From the NCBI RefSeq assembly GCF_000764305.2, contig NW_025933402.1, positions 178,734-242,733 on the forward strand: 64,000 nt of DNA, written 5' to 3'. This stretch comes from Hyalella azteca. Lineage: Eukaryota; Arthropoda; Malacostraca; Amphipoda; Hyalellidae. A program made the translations under genes and the position numbers. The notes below the pieces were generated by a model. The model was not told the origin of the DNA, did not search any database, and was given only the letters and a program-made list of their open reading frames with translations. Positions 21,905 through 32,867 of the stretch are shown piece after piece; the stretch's first letter is position 1; the number at the start of each line of letters is the position of its first letter.

Positions 21905-22860
21905 TTACGTTGTTATTATGTTGTAGGGTGCAATGTACTTTTGAGCGAGCTTTACGTTCAGAGATGATTCAAGATTCTCGTGTCTTGCTGCCAGGTTAAC
22001 TAGCCAAATGGCTGCCAAGGTTTGAGTGTACTCTTCCAAGAACTCTTCAAGATTTTCTTCAGCGAGCTGGCGCACGATGGAAGGAGCGTCTAAAATAACA
22101 AAATCAGCACCTGCTTCACCGATGCACTTGGCGATGCGCAGATTGAAACTCCGATGAAGCGCACAGGCAAAACTCACCTCATTCGCCTCCATATCCTTCT
22201 GTTATTGCACTCGCCAAACAACTGGGCCTGATGGAGTCCCTTCTGAGACTCCACCAGCCATCCCTCTAGTAGAGGTACACCTTTGTACCTACCAATGATA
22301 CCACCTGGATGCACGTTCTCATAGCTCTCTTTCAAACGTGGATAGTCATCGAGGCGAAATTCTTTAGCGCGCTGCGACAAGAAAGCGGAGACCTTGGGCC
22401 AAAGCACGGCAATCTTCCAGTGAAGAAGTTGCAAGTCTTGAGCAATTTCCATTAGCCACCGAATTGGCTCCATGAGCTCCAACAGGCAGCACAGGTCGAA
22501 AACGAAGTCGTTACCAAATAGGAAATAGCTGATATTGAAGCTCCTTGTTATCCACACGGAACGCGTTGTGTAGCTCCAGGTAGCTGGATGCAATTGTGTC
22601 CCATTACTTAATCGGCGAGCTGGCAAACCGTTGCACTGCAAATGCCGAAATTGCGCGAGCTCCTGTTTCAGAGGCAGCCTAGAGAGCAGCGTGCCCGCGT
22701 CCAAACAGGTGAGCGAAAAGGTTGGCGCGCTTAATGAACCAGTGCAAATAGAGACCATGTACCTCGTCATCACGCAAGTCGGTAAATACCAAGTTAAGAA
22801 AATGTGCCGCGTCCCAACTTATGGGGAGTAATTCAGCATCGTCATCGGCAATGCCGAGCT
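21905..22860 (-). pseudogene. Decayed protein gene inside the hAT-like element (transposase relic?)
   Basis: Protein-like sequence continues through several frames. Reading leftward it begins WDAAHFLNLVFTDLRDDEVH, then FIKRANLFAHLFGRGHAAL, LELHNAFRVDNKEL, FDLCCLLELMEPIRWLMEIA, and in the last frame AENLEEFLEEYTQTLAAIWL. At least two frame changes and one stop (after HAAL) break it, so it is not a working gene. The WD..H..NL..TD and FGRG words look like those in transposon-derived nuclear proteins of invertebrates, but I cannot name the family with certainty. Its place inside a hAT-like element suggests the transposase or a captured gene. Confidence 0.55.
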
Positions 22861-23550
22861 TCTCACGTACGATTTAAAAGTCTTATTACCGCATGACACA
22901 TAGAAATTGCAAAGCTGCTGTCTAGATCTTACTAGTCTAGCTTATTTTTGTTCATAAAATAGATCGTTTCTGTTAAAGTCACAACCAAGTAACTACTGTG
23001 AGTGAGACGATTGAAGTTTAATATTGCTTCGGCTTAGAAGCTTCAGCAATATAATTAATTAATTATGCAGTACGACGTTTGCCATTACGTCCATTATATT
23101 ATCATCCAAATCTTGAAATTAGAGTTTATATTGATTGAAAAAGAAATACTTACATTTGGGCCTGTTTGTTTCTGGATTAAGGAAAACACCAGGAAGTTTG
23201 AAGCCGTGAACTCTGTTGTCGATGCTCGAGGTTAAAGTTTTGTGATAAATAACCAAAGCGAATGTTGCCTAAAGCGTCAGAGAGAACTTTTCTGAGACGC
23301 TCTGACAGAACTTTTCAATTTCAGAAGTGAAAAAATTAAATCAATTATAGATTTTGATACATTATAAAATAAACTGGTCCTCACTTGCAGATTATTTGCA
23401 TAGAAGTAACATGTCCATTACGCTAAAAAAAATTCTTCCAAATACTGTTTTGACAATTGACCAGTTTCTTCCTAACCAGTAAAATTTACTAATAGAGCAA
23501 CCCTAGGTATAAGTTTTGTCCCAAAAGGGTCCAGACGGTATTAAAGCTGA

Positions 23551-23580
23551 GGTTAGTAACCTGTCGCGAGGTTACTAACC
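23551..23580. repeat. Perfect inverted repeat, 12-base arms
   Basis: GGTTAGTAACCT, six-base spacer GTCGCG, AGGTTACTAACC. Inside the hAT-like element. Confidence 0.8.
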
Positions 23581-24799
23581 TGAGGTTATAGTAACGGGAG
23601 GTGAATAAAAAAATTTGTTACAGCGTAACTATCATTGAAAGTTGTTTCAAATTTATGTCAACAGTTAATTAGATAAATCGGAATCTGTTCAGTGGTCTGG
23701 AAAATATTTTAGGCTTGCTAAGAATCTGAAGACCGGCTGGTGAATTGTTCTACTGGTACAGAAAGTAATTGTCACTCAATTAACACTACAGTATATTGAC
23801 ACTCAATTGACACTACAATCACGGTATACTCAGAGGTGGTGACTCTACGCGCTACGTCGTTTTTGTTAATTCAAGATTGTTTAATGGAATCTGGATGGAT
23901 GAGTTCAGCCTGCATGATAAAAAATGTAACCATTAAACAAGTGACCGTAACCAGATCAGTGTTTCTACGTAGTTGATTGATGCCCTTCCTCTCGAAGCTA
24001 GTGCTTATAACGTGTTATAAATTTTCGACAAACGTAACTATTTTTATTATCAAAATATTTTTTTAGCTCTTTGACAATTTAGCGCCCTTTTCGATCAAGA
24101 CAAGGATTTGATGGATTGATCCATTACGGCTTGCGCACTTCGTAATGTATCATCTAGTTTTTTTATAAACTAAAAATTTGATTCTCACTAATTACGTGAA
24201 GGAAAGAGGAAATATCAACATAATTTCTTATAAATTTATTTAATCGAATGAACGATGGGAATATTTTCTGCAAAATGCAGCTGCTTGTAGTGGTTCGATA
24301 AAGGCGATGTGGAGAGCAGAGATTCTCCAATCGCAGCAGCGGATATCGGACTTCGTTTTGTTCCCAGCCGACATTAGTGTGTCGGCATCTATAATTGGCC
24401 ACAGAATCTGAAACGAAAAAAAGTATCAAAACATTTAAAATCTTATATACCAGTACCGTAAGTGTATCTATATTTTTTTAAAATAAATTTGTGTGTTAGC
24501 TAACAATTTCTATTTGTACTACCATGCCCTGCGCTCACAGCCCTAGAAATGTATGCGTGTATTGTATGAGGTACCATAGTGGCGGTACTGCGATACGCCG
24601 CAGGGCCGACATTTTTCCTGATGTACGTTGGGTGTCTGCGCTGCCGCCAAGTGCACAAATTTTCCCTGATGTACGCCGGGGGTGTACCTCAAGTACACAA
24701 ATTATTTCTGATGTACGCCAAGGCGTACGCCGGGGCAAGTTCTCAGAACCTTCTATACGCTGGATTAATCCGCGGAAAACAGCACCATCCTGGGTATGG

Positions 24800-24935
24800 C
24801 AAGTATACTTAAAGGATTCCTAATATATTCACAGACATATTATTTAAGAGTCTCAAACCATAATATTCTTTCTACACAAACAGTTTATCACTATTTGGTA
24901 GAGCAAGGTCAACTATCAACTTTGACACATTTTTC
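24800..24935 (+). mobile_element. Right part of the split MITE
   Basis: From the second CAAGTATA onward it matches 52430-52565 in reverse (TTAAAGGATTCCTAATATAT, ACAAACAGTTTATCACTATT), then the likeness ends, so its right terminus is lost. Confidence 0.75.
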
Positions 24936-25299
24936 AATGATCTCACTCACTGGGTCTGGGTGGCAGAGTGGAAATCTAAGATTAGAGGTTCACTTAAAAA
25001 AAAGCGTTCCGCCTTGAAAAAAAAACGTTCCAGGCAAGTGGCAACTAGAAACAGGTTTGCAGGTCGTCAGAAATCGGCCTCGGCATGAACGTTACGTCAG
25101 GCAACACAGAGAAAATCCCAATATTGTTAATTGTGCGCGTCACTCACGGATAAGCAAGAGGAATCTACTGAAAGACACGTTGTGCTCAGTAGAAAACATT
25201 GTGCTCAGTAGAAGTTACAAGGTCGCTACTGACACCAGTAGAAAAGGTACGACGAATTCAGTACAGCCTTACATGTAATGAATTTTTTCTGGCGATGTG

Positions 25300-26370
25300 C
25301 TGTTTAAGGGCTTTTGGCCATTACTGTTGAAATTGTAGCTCTACGGGCGCGGTTAAATTTATCCATGGCCACGGGTGAAGAAAACCATGGCCATTGGCTA
25401 CGGGTGAAATCATAGTGGCAAACCAGAGATTTTTTAGAATCAGTTCATTTTTAAATTCCTCATTTACTCAAGATTTTAACAGATTTCTTATGTATGATAA
25501 TTCTGGTATCCAAGATACTTTACTGGTCTACTTATAGGACTCAAAAATGAACTTGAGGAAGAGTCTAAAAAACTCTCTGCTTTGCCACTATGGGTGAAAT
25601 TATACATGGCCACGGGTAAAATTGACCCTCGTTGACGGGTGGTTTTTGCTCTTGTACGGGTGACTCCTGCCCATTATTCCAGTCTGGCGCATAAGTACTC
25701 ACAATAATTCCCTGCCACCATGCTACTGCGTTTACAGTTTACCCTACTTGAAAAACAATGTGGCATCTCTGAAAAAGACTCTGAGTCTCTGATCAACCAT
25801 ATTATTTTGATTCAAGATTGATGATTGACAAATCAATTTATAACATGATTAACAATTATCATGGGAGTGAACGAACTCACGTAGTGACTTGGTTAATGGT
25901 GCAATAGCATGAATAGACAGATTCTACAGCCAAACTGGCCCAACCAAACGACTCACAGACTGTGAGTCGTTTGGACACTGTGAGTCACAGTGTGACTGTC
26001 ACACACATCAGTGGCATCACTGTAACACAAAGAATTCGATCAATTAATCGAACCTTGACAACAAATATATGTTGTTTCATCTATTTTTAATACATTTAGA
26101 TGTATTTAAAAACATAAAAAAAATATTTCATCATTAATGGAATTGCACGAAGGAAGCAAGTTCACGGATCATTTTAACCATCATGCTTGAATTGAATTAA
26201 CGTGAACAGAAATCGATGAGAAACGGTATTGAGCTTGCAACCGTTATGACGAGGTTGAGTGATTCCTAAACCGCGGATAACTTGAATATGCTTGTCTTAT
26301 GTTTAGTTTTATAGCGATATCAGCGATGATTACCGGTAGGCCTTTACATGGTTGAGGACTTTATAATAAT
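25300..26370. other. Non-coding stretch with dispersed repeats
   Basis: A 100-base piece at 25416-25520 (GGCAAACCAGAGATTTTTTA...) recurs at 52070-52160. Short palindromic CTGTGAGTC words occur at 25950-26000. No gene seen. Confidence 0.5.
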
Positions 26371-26375
26371 AATAG

Positions 26376-26605
26376 CGGTTTCAGCGTTTAGTAGGCCGTA
26401 GGCCTGTCGCCGATTCTTAACATCGCAGAACATTCACAGCATTTTGCGGGCTTGAACTCGCAACTCACTGCTACAATTCTGCTGTGCTTAACCGCCCGGC
26501 CTCCTTGCCGATTCTGACCAGAAACTGGCGCACAGAACTGGGATCGAACCCGCGCCTCTCTAGTGCGTCAATCTTGGTACTATGGACTTTAACCACTGGG
26601 CCACC
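26376..26605 (-). mobile_element. tRNA-derived SINE, copy 1
   Basis: In minus sense it carries TGGCCCAGTGGTTAAAG (A box) and GGTTCGATCCCAG (B box), then GGCCGGGCGGTTAAGC and GAGTTC as a second tRNA-like head. It matches the plus-strand copy at 61149-61384. Confidence 0.75.
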
Positions 26606-26827
26606 CCTATACCCAGCTTTATAAATGTATATGTCATCAAGAAATTGCGGAACTGCCGATTCTATGGAATCGGCAGCCAGTTTGCCGAATTTGTTGAACC
26701 AGCATTTGTTGCTAATTCAGAAAATCGGACGTTAGACTTAGTACGTACACGGTTGAAGTAGTATGGACGTGAGGTTGAACGTGGTCAATATAACACAAGG
26801 TTGAACGTGGGTCAACCTCATAAATAA

Positions 26828-27064
26828 TAGCGGTTTCAGCGTTAATTAGGCCGTAGGCCTGTCGCCGATTCCTAACATCGCAGAACATCCACAGCTTGTT
26901 GCGGTCTCAAACTCACAACTCACTGATTCAAATTCTACGGTGCTTAACCGCCCGGCCTCCTCGCCGATTCTGACCAGAAACTGGCGCACAGAGCTGGGAT
27001 CGAAGCCGCGCCTCTCTGCGACAATCTTGGTACTTTGAACTGTAACCACTAGGCCACCCTGCCT
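26828..27064 (-). mobile_element. tRNA-derived SINE, copy 2
   Basis: Same order as copy 1 (CCGGGCGGTTAAGCAC and the A/B box words), with the B box changed to GCTTCGATCCC. About 90% alike by eye. Confidence 0.75.
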
Positions 27065-27370
27065 CTCACTAGTTCCATGCCCCCTCATAAAGTTCAACTA
27101 TGAAAACATAAATTGACAGAGTTCTAAAAGGATAGGTCAAGTTTGGTCAAGAACCTTTATACGTACATATTAAAAATAAACTTGGTTGGCTGACCTAACC
27201 TCAGATTCGTATAGTATAGAAATGTTGGTCGATTCTACATATTCAGCAAACTGGCTGCCGATTCCGCAATTTCGGCACGACATTTGTATTGCCGGTTTGA
27301 AGACTTGTGGTGACGAAGGACCACACCAGCCTGTTTTCTGTTAATGTGACTCATGGTTGAACATTTTTAA

Positions 27371-27588
27371 GTCAGTCACCGATTCAACATAACGAAGATA
27401 TATGCACAGCTTATTGCGGACCCGAACACGCAACTCACTGTTCAAGTTTATTGTGCTCTAACTCCCGGTCCCATTATCGACGTGAACAGGATTATCGCAG
27501 GTAGCTGGGATCTGACCCGCAACACGGCGAACTCACTGCTACAACTTTGGCACTCTGAGCTGCAAAAAATGGACCACCCTGCCTGTCT
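27371..27588 (-). mobile_element. Diverged tRNA-derived SINE, copy 3
   Basis: Keeps the order of features (GGGTGGTCCA, GGGTCAGATCCCAGCTACC, GGGAGTTAGAGCACAATA) but with many changes: an older member of the same family. Confidence 0.55.
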
Positions 27589-29496
27589 TAAAACTGCGTC
27601 AGGATGACTCACTTAGGACCAAAAAATGCCAAGTCAGTTGTTATACAAAGTATTCAAGTAATGACTGCGGATTGAGTAGTTGAGTTGTAGTGTTACACAT
27701 CTTACGAGACACCTTTTTCCATAACTAATTATCTATTTGCAAAGACCAACTTGTAATTAATATATCTGCAATAAATTCCTAGTTCCACTCTTTTTTCATT
27801 TCCAATATTACTATTAATGACTTGCCCTTAACCCTCACCCACAGAGCCACAACTGAAAAAATTGAATTCGGTAATCAATTTGAGAAAAAAATGGAAAGTT
27901 ACAATCCATAAGCTGGCGTGCCAAATACTATTCTTAACAATTTATTTGCCTCACCCATGCATTCAACAGGCAACAATGTTAAAATTTATTGATTTGGCTA
28001 GACCACAATTTCATGCAAAAACGGAGGTTCGGTGGCGGGTATCAATTCCTTTTAGCAAAGCTCAATACCGCCACAGATGACATTTTAGCCCAAAGCCACA
28101 TCCGAATGGAACCATCTTCCCGTGGACGCTGGCTCGGCGACATCGTGGGACGTCTTGGGAACAGTGTTGCCCCCCTTAATGGGAATAATTCAGGAAGAAA
28201 TAGCAACTAAGTGTAGCAGATTCATCGGCTTGTTGATGTTGACAAGCTACAACAAAGAACTATAGTCAATAAACTCAACCTATTTTCAACTTTGTTTCAC
28301 ACGGCACTAGTCTTAATGCATATGCCTGCCTAATTCATGATGATTACGCCTAATTCATATGGCTGCCAAGAAACGCATAGGGAAGAGCCGAATCTATTCA
28401 AAACTTTGCGGTTCTCAATACCAGCCTTAAGGTGTTTGAATAATTTTGTGTCCAATAAATTGAGATACATTCATTCGAAAATATTAATTGTAGGAATAGA
28501 ATGATGCGAGTCGAGTTGAGTGCATTTTATTTCAGTAAGGCAAAGTTAACATCGAAAGAATGCAAATTTACATAATGCTTTAAAATATATCTAAACAGGC
28601 TAACACGCAAATTAGTAACTAACATTCGTTTGTAAGATAAATAAACGTTTCATTGCACGTGATTAATACAAAATATAACAAAGAAATTTTTTTCAGAGAA
28701 ATTAACTTACCTTCGAGATTTCATCCGATTTTCAAGAGTTCCAGTTAGCAGTACGGTTATCTGCGAAGACGCACAATAATTTCACACCAATAATACTGAA
28801 ATCAAAACTTCACAGGTCTCGCACGAAATTAAATCCTGTCTATAAGGTAAACTTGAACCCTACTAAAATATGAGCCTACATTGAAGACGTAATACAACTC
28901 TAAGAAGTTTGAAGGTTTTCATGGCAGCTGAGCTCGCTGCCTGACTCCATAGCTTGAAACTGCGTTCATTCCTTACACATTTTTACTCGGCAAAATTTTA
29001 CAACAAATTCACGATCGTTTCATTACATATTTCAAGAGCAAATCGAGATGGACGTTGAAAGAACAGCAGGGATTAATGCGTGGCAGTGGGCTGTTCCAAC
29101 TGTCATATTTTTAAGAGCAGTTGTTAAGAGATAACACAAACTTAACCTCTACACACAATCAACGCTGCAAAAGCAGACAAAATTACACAATGAGGAATGT
29201 ACGTCAGGCAGGGCCAACCATTTTTAATTGTCATTAAACTTTTCTTCAACAAGAAAACAGCAGGGAATTGAAATTCACGAGGGCACAGAAAATGAAATGG
29301 CAAAAATAAAAAAAACGTCAGACCTTCCAATGTACGCAAATAAACCAAAACCTTTGATGATGCAATACTCCGATGATCTCATGTTGACGTAACACGACTC
29401 GACCGCTGCACACAGCAACGCGTTAATAACCTGCAGATCAGACCAGGAAGGATTAGCCAACTTTGAAATTATCAGCTAACCATAAGAAAAGTTGCA

Positions 29497-29560
29497 AGAT
29501 ATCAGAAAAGTTTGTTTATAATCAGGAATTTCAGTCCACGTAGGTAAATCATCATTAGGT
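29497..29560 (-). ncRNA. Box C/D snoRNA candidate, left copy (28S AUGUAGGUAA guide)
   Basis: C box ATGATGA (29555-29549), D' CTGA (29534-29531), D CTGA (29505-29502). The D' guide TTTACCTACGTGGA can pair with 28S AUGUAGGUAA, one pair being G-U. The D box is 70 nt upstream of the acceptor at 29431. The block from D' to C box is identical in the right copy. Confidence 0.7.
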
Positions 29561-29783
29561 GTGAAATATGACCAGCAAATTGCAGTACAAAATCTAGCTA
29601 GCAAAATATGATAGTTCCTTTACCATTTCCATCGAAAAATTGTCATTAGATGTTTAACGAATCTCGATCCTTACGCCCTACGCACCAGAAAGGAAAGAAG
29701 AATCCGAAACCCCGAACTGCAAAGCAACGAGAATAAAGTGTAAATATCTTGTTCAAAATAAACGAGTGGTGAGAACTTAACAG

Positions 29784-29854
29784 AATGTTCAGTGGCAATA
29801 ATTTGATATCATGGTGATCATCGGCCAACACTCTAATGGGAATCATCATAGAGA
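29784..29854 (-). ncRNA. Box C/D snoRNA candidate, left copy (unknown target)
   Basis: C box ATGATGA 29849-29843, D box CTGA 29792-29789, and a conserved inner CCGATGATCACCA resembling a D'/C' pair. The D box is 71 nt before the acceptor at 29717. Paired with 37428-37498. Confidence 0.62.
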
Positions 29855-30159
29855 ACCATATCAAGTTTAATCGAGAGATATAGACACCGGATTAGATGGG
29901 ACTGGTCATCAAGACAAGAAATGGAATTGCATTCAACCTTGAAAAATGAAAATTATAAACCACATTTTAGTCTATATCATAGTTGATGAAGAGGTCTGTT
30001 CTTAATAATATTGGACGCATTTTGTAAAGAGTGACAACTTCCTCCGATCCGTCAATAGAGACGCAACAACAGCGGCCCTCACCTTGCAGTGGAGGCCGCA
30101 CAACAGAGGACCAGCTTACAGTTCTGGGGAAGCAAAGTCACAAATTTTAGACGATGGTA

Positions 30160-30308
30160 CAGAATTAAATTTACGGAAGGAATAGAGCAGAAGTCATAGA
30201 GCTGGGGGTAGTTTCATGAGGTTAGTCAATTAAAGAACTAATTGTAATCATGTGAGGATATGCCATCACCAGACAACAGGATTCATCATAATTATACGTA
30301 TCTAGATG
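30160..30308. ncRNA. Conserved 145-base intron element, left copy
   Basis: Fills most of the 196-base intron between exons 30320 and 30123. It is about 97% identical to 37880-38030 although neighbouring sequence has diverged. It has a C-box-like ATGATGA (30289-30283) but no clear D box, and a possible CATGA...TCATG stem. Perhaps an unusual structured RNA; class unknown. Confidence 0.45.
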
Positions 30309-30555
30309 AAATGTCTTACCATCAATGAACGTTTACAGTTGATAAGAGCATAAAAGTTGCGCGAAAATTTCGCTGAGGCTCTTCTCTTGTAAGTCAAATC
30401 CAAGTTGATAACTGAATATCTGCAACAAAAAATACTTGTTACTCATTGTTCAATCGATTGGTGCACAATATCCCTAGGCTCTCAAGGTAATAAGTAAATG
30501 TAGCTCTGGTACTACGGCGTCGCCTCAGGGCGCGCCGACTCTCTCGAGCGTTTGT

Positions 30556-30615
30556 TCTCTCATTGTCGTAGCTCGCGTGCAGCCTCGGCCGTTACGATAC
30601 CTCGACAATGAGGGA
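30556..30615. ncRNA. Hairpin A1 with CTCATTGTCG arms
   Basis: CTCATTGTCG (30559-30568) and CGACAATGAG (30603-30612) are exact complements, with further partial pairing inward over about 22 nt: roughly pre-miRNA size. It belongs to a 190-base GC-rich block (30496-30690) repeated at 43948-44140. Strand is unknown because either strand would fold. Confidence 0.5.
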
Positions 30616-30699
30616 CGGTACCATGTGTGATAAGTCTTAAAAATATCATCAATAAGAGGCTAAACCAGCATGATACTGAATAAATGGAGTGATATTTGT

Positions 30700-30757
30700 T
30701 CTCTCATTGTCGTAGCTTGCGTGCAGCCTCGGCCGCAACGATACTTCGACAATGGAA
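30700..30757. ncRNA. Hairpin A2, partial tandem copy
   Basis: Same 5' arm (30703-30712) as A1; the 3' arm is CGACAATGG, one base short of full pairing. The loop keeps GCGTGCAGCCTCGGCCG. It lies 85 bases from A1. Confidence 0.45.
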
Positions 30758-31084
30758 GGCGCGTGAAGAACCAATTAAAACAAGCGACCATTTACAGCGA
30801 CGTAATGCATCACAGCTCAAAATGAGGGGTGAGAATGTGGTAAAAGGAAAGGCAAAGCCGTTCTCTTGAGAGTAAGTGTTCAAGTTAAAATGCAGCAGTT
30901 AATTCTAGAAGATACATTTAATGTTGAACTCTAATCCATGAAAGAAGGTAAAATATGTCCTCACCTGGCCACTTTTCAGGATTGCTAGCCAGGCCACATC
31001 CTGCAAATCAGTAAGAAAATCATCAATATCAAACGTCTTGATGAGATATAAATGTGTTGAATTCCATAATCATCCAGGCAAGAG

Positions 31085-31137
31085 ATTCTCAGCATCGTGG
31101 TAAGATTATAAGAACCCATTTGTTATAATCATGAACG
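31085..31137 (-). ncRNA. Short box C/D-like candidate, left copy
   Basis: D box CTGA 31092-31089, C-like ATGATTA 31132-31126, bordered by TTC/GAA that can pair. The guide TTACCACGATG is conserved with 38535-38588. It lies 87 nt before the acceptor at 31001. It is small and its C box has one mismatch. Confidence 0.4.
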
Positions 31138-31502
31138 CAATCACTGCTAGTGATTATTAGCACAACATAAATCAGAAATACTCGATTAATCTCGCGCACG
31201 TGAACTTGCACGTTTTTATTTAGGTAGCAAACTGAGACGCAGACAACAATACTGTTCATATTGAATTCAAGATTTGATTTTATTATTGTGCAAGTTTGTA
31301 ACAGAAGGGAAGAAGACATTTCAAACTCACTACGAAGGGAGATCAGGAGCGTCATTGTGAGGACCTGCGAGAATGAGGCAGCGTACACAACTGCGATGCA
31401 GAGCTTCCCGCAGGGCGTTGTGACGGCCGCCTTCCACCAGCTGCCCGGACGCTAACTATTAGACATGGACTCGCATTTGCTGATATCGATCTTAAAGCAT
31501 TA

Positions 31503-31572
31503 AATCATCAGTGAACATGTTGGAATCATATGATTCATTCAAGAGGTATCAATGTGGTATTCATCATTAATA
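31503..31572 (-). ncRNA. Box C/D snoRNA candidate, left copy (28S CAUGUUGGAA guide)
   Basis: C box ATGATGA 31567-31561, D box CTGA 31511-31508. Upstream of D lies TTCCAACATG, a 10-base complement of 28S CAUGUUGGAA, about 15 nt from the site of the AUGUAGGUAA guide. The D box is 67 nt before the acceptor at 31441. Confidence 0.65.
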
Positions 31573-32293
31573 CTTCAGTTTTTACAGTATGCATCGGAGC
31601 GAGGATGCGAAAATACTGGTTCAAATGAAAGAAGAATGAAATGCGTTGCTGAAGATCTGGAATTTGTTGTAATACGGAAAAAATTTTTTGAGAATAGTCT
31701 ATATGCACAAACTTCATCATTCTCAATTGTTTTTGCCATCCATCAGCTGCTTTAAGGAGAACAAAACCTCATTAATATATGACTTGGCCCGAGTGAACGT
31801 CATGCAATTTAATGGATCCAAGTTTGAGGTTCTGAGATAAATAGGTAGCTGAGGAGCTGTTATGCAGCACCGCTACCTGGCACAAAACGGCACGGAAATT
31901 ATTGAGAAGCAACTCGCAATAAAATCCATTACACGCAGCTGATATCGTCGCAACACCAGCCGCCTGAATTGAAAAAAAACACGCAAGCTCACGATGACCG
32001 CTATAAGTTAAAGTTTTACCAATAAGCAATTTGTAGCTGGTCCATCGTAGCTGCTTGAACATCTTGCATCCTCAAGCAGCGTTGGCTGGTTACATAACTT
32101 CGTCGTACCCTCCACCTTATCAGGACCACCACAGTAGCCATTCAGACGTCGGTCTCCGTCTGAACAGATTTACAGTATATAAGAATAAGCAATTCAACAC
32201 TTCATTGAAGACAAACAAGAGAATAATACATATAAGCCCACAAGACAAGACACAGAAAATAGAACCAAAAAAGACTTATATCCATAGCACGTC

Positions 32294-32420
32294 AATTGTC
32301 ACAGTCATCGAGCAACCTTCGGGACAAGCCGAGGCTCAACGATCAAGCAAGGACTGCAGTTAATCTCGGCATCTGGTGAGCTGCAAGCGACAGGCGCTAC
32401 AGCATGGAAGTAATGCCGGG
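32294..32420 (-). ncRNA. H/ACA snoRNA candidate 1
   Basis: 5' hairpin closed by CGGCAT/ATGCCG, H box AGATTA (32366-32361), 3' hairpin closed by CAGTC/GACTG, then ACA (32299-32297) three bases from the end. The length of 127 nt is standard. Target uridines not determined. Confidence 0.68.
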
Positions 32421-32867
32421 TTAGTTTAATGTCTTATGAGCCGTTGAGAACAAACAGCTTTACGGGCCGGATAGAAGAGGTAGGAGTGGAGGGAATGATT
32501 CGTAAATGCAAGTTTAGCAGGTAGTACAGAGAAAATTCATTGGTGGTAATTTAGGAAATGGTCCGTTGGACGAAAATCTTAATTAATTCATAAATTGTTC
32601 GAAGGAGACCAATTAGAAAAAGCAAATAAACCCACATGGGCACAAATTCACTCGCATAAAAATTAGATAACGCGTGGGCATTTAAAGGAGAATTTGCCGA
32701 ACAAAGCAATTGTTCATCATTAATAAGTGTCACGCGAGTCTATGTATTTGACGCCATTGCATTCACTAGCTAAGTAACAGCAACTCGTCCACATATTGAT
32801 TCGAGACACACATTGAGTTTCTCAGTGAGTAACATTATACACACAAACTAACAGGGTTTAGCTAGTG

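Larger units (their letters stand above)
20284..24799. mobile_element. hAT-like DNA transposon, 4516 bp, 20-base TIRs, 8-base TSD
   Basis: The left end CCATACCCAGGATGGTGCTG is repeated as an exact reverse complement at the right end. It is bordered by the direct repeat CAAGTATA (20276-20283 and 24800-24807), an 8-base target duplication as made by hAT elements. The related MITE at 52214-53143 is uninterrupted here and has the site once, so it serves as an empty site. Both ends carry subterminal TGTACGCC words (20306, 20340 and several at 24590-24740), possible transposase binding sites. Inside are a decayed minus-strand frame and a LINE tail. hAT membership is inferred from the TSD length and end structure. 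Confidence 0.75.

Noticed and set aside
32020..32159. Cysteine-rich frame (RLNGYCGGPDK...) flanked by splice sites, first taken as a secreted peptide gene
   Set aside because: The partner exon in the right half has a stop and different cysteines, phases do not agree between exons, and the introns carry snoRNAs, so a non-coding exon explains it better.
32640..32725. Further box C/D candidate with ATGATGA at 32714-32720 (and 41463-41469)
   Set aside because: No CTGA D box at a proper distance in either copy; only GTGA, so it was not listed.
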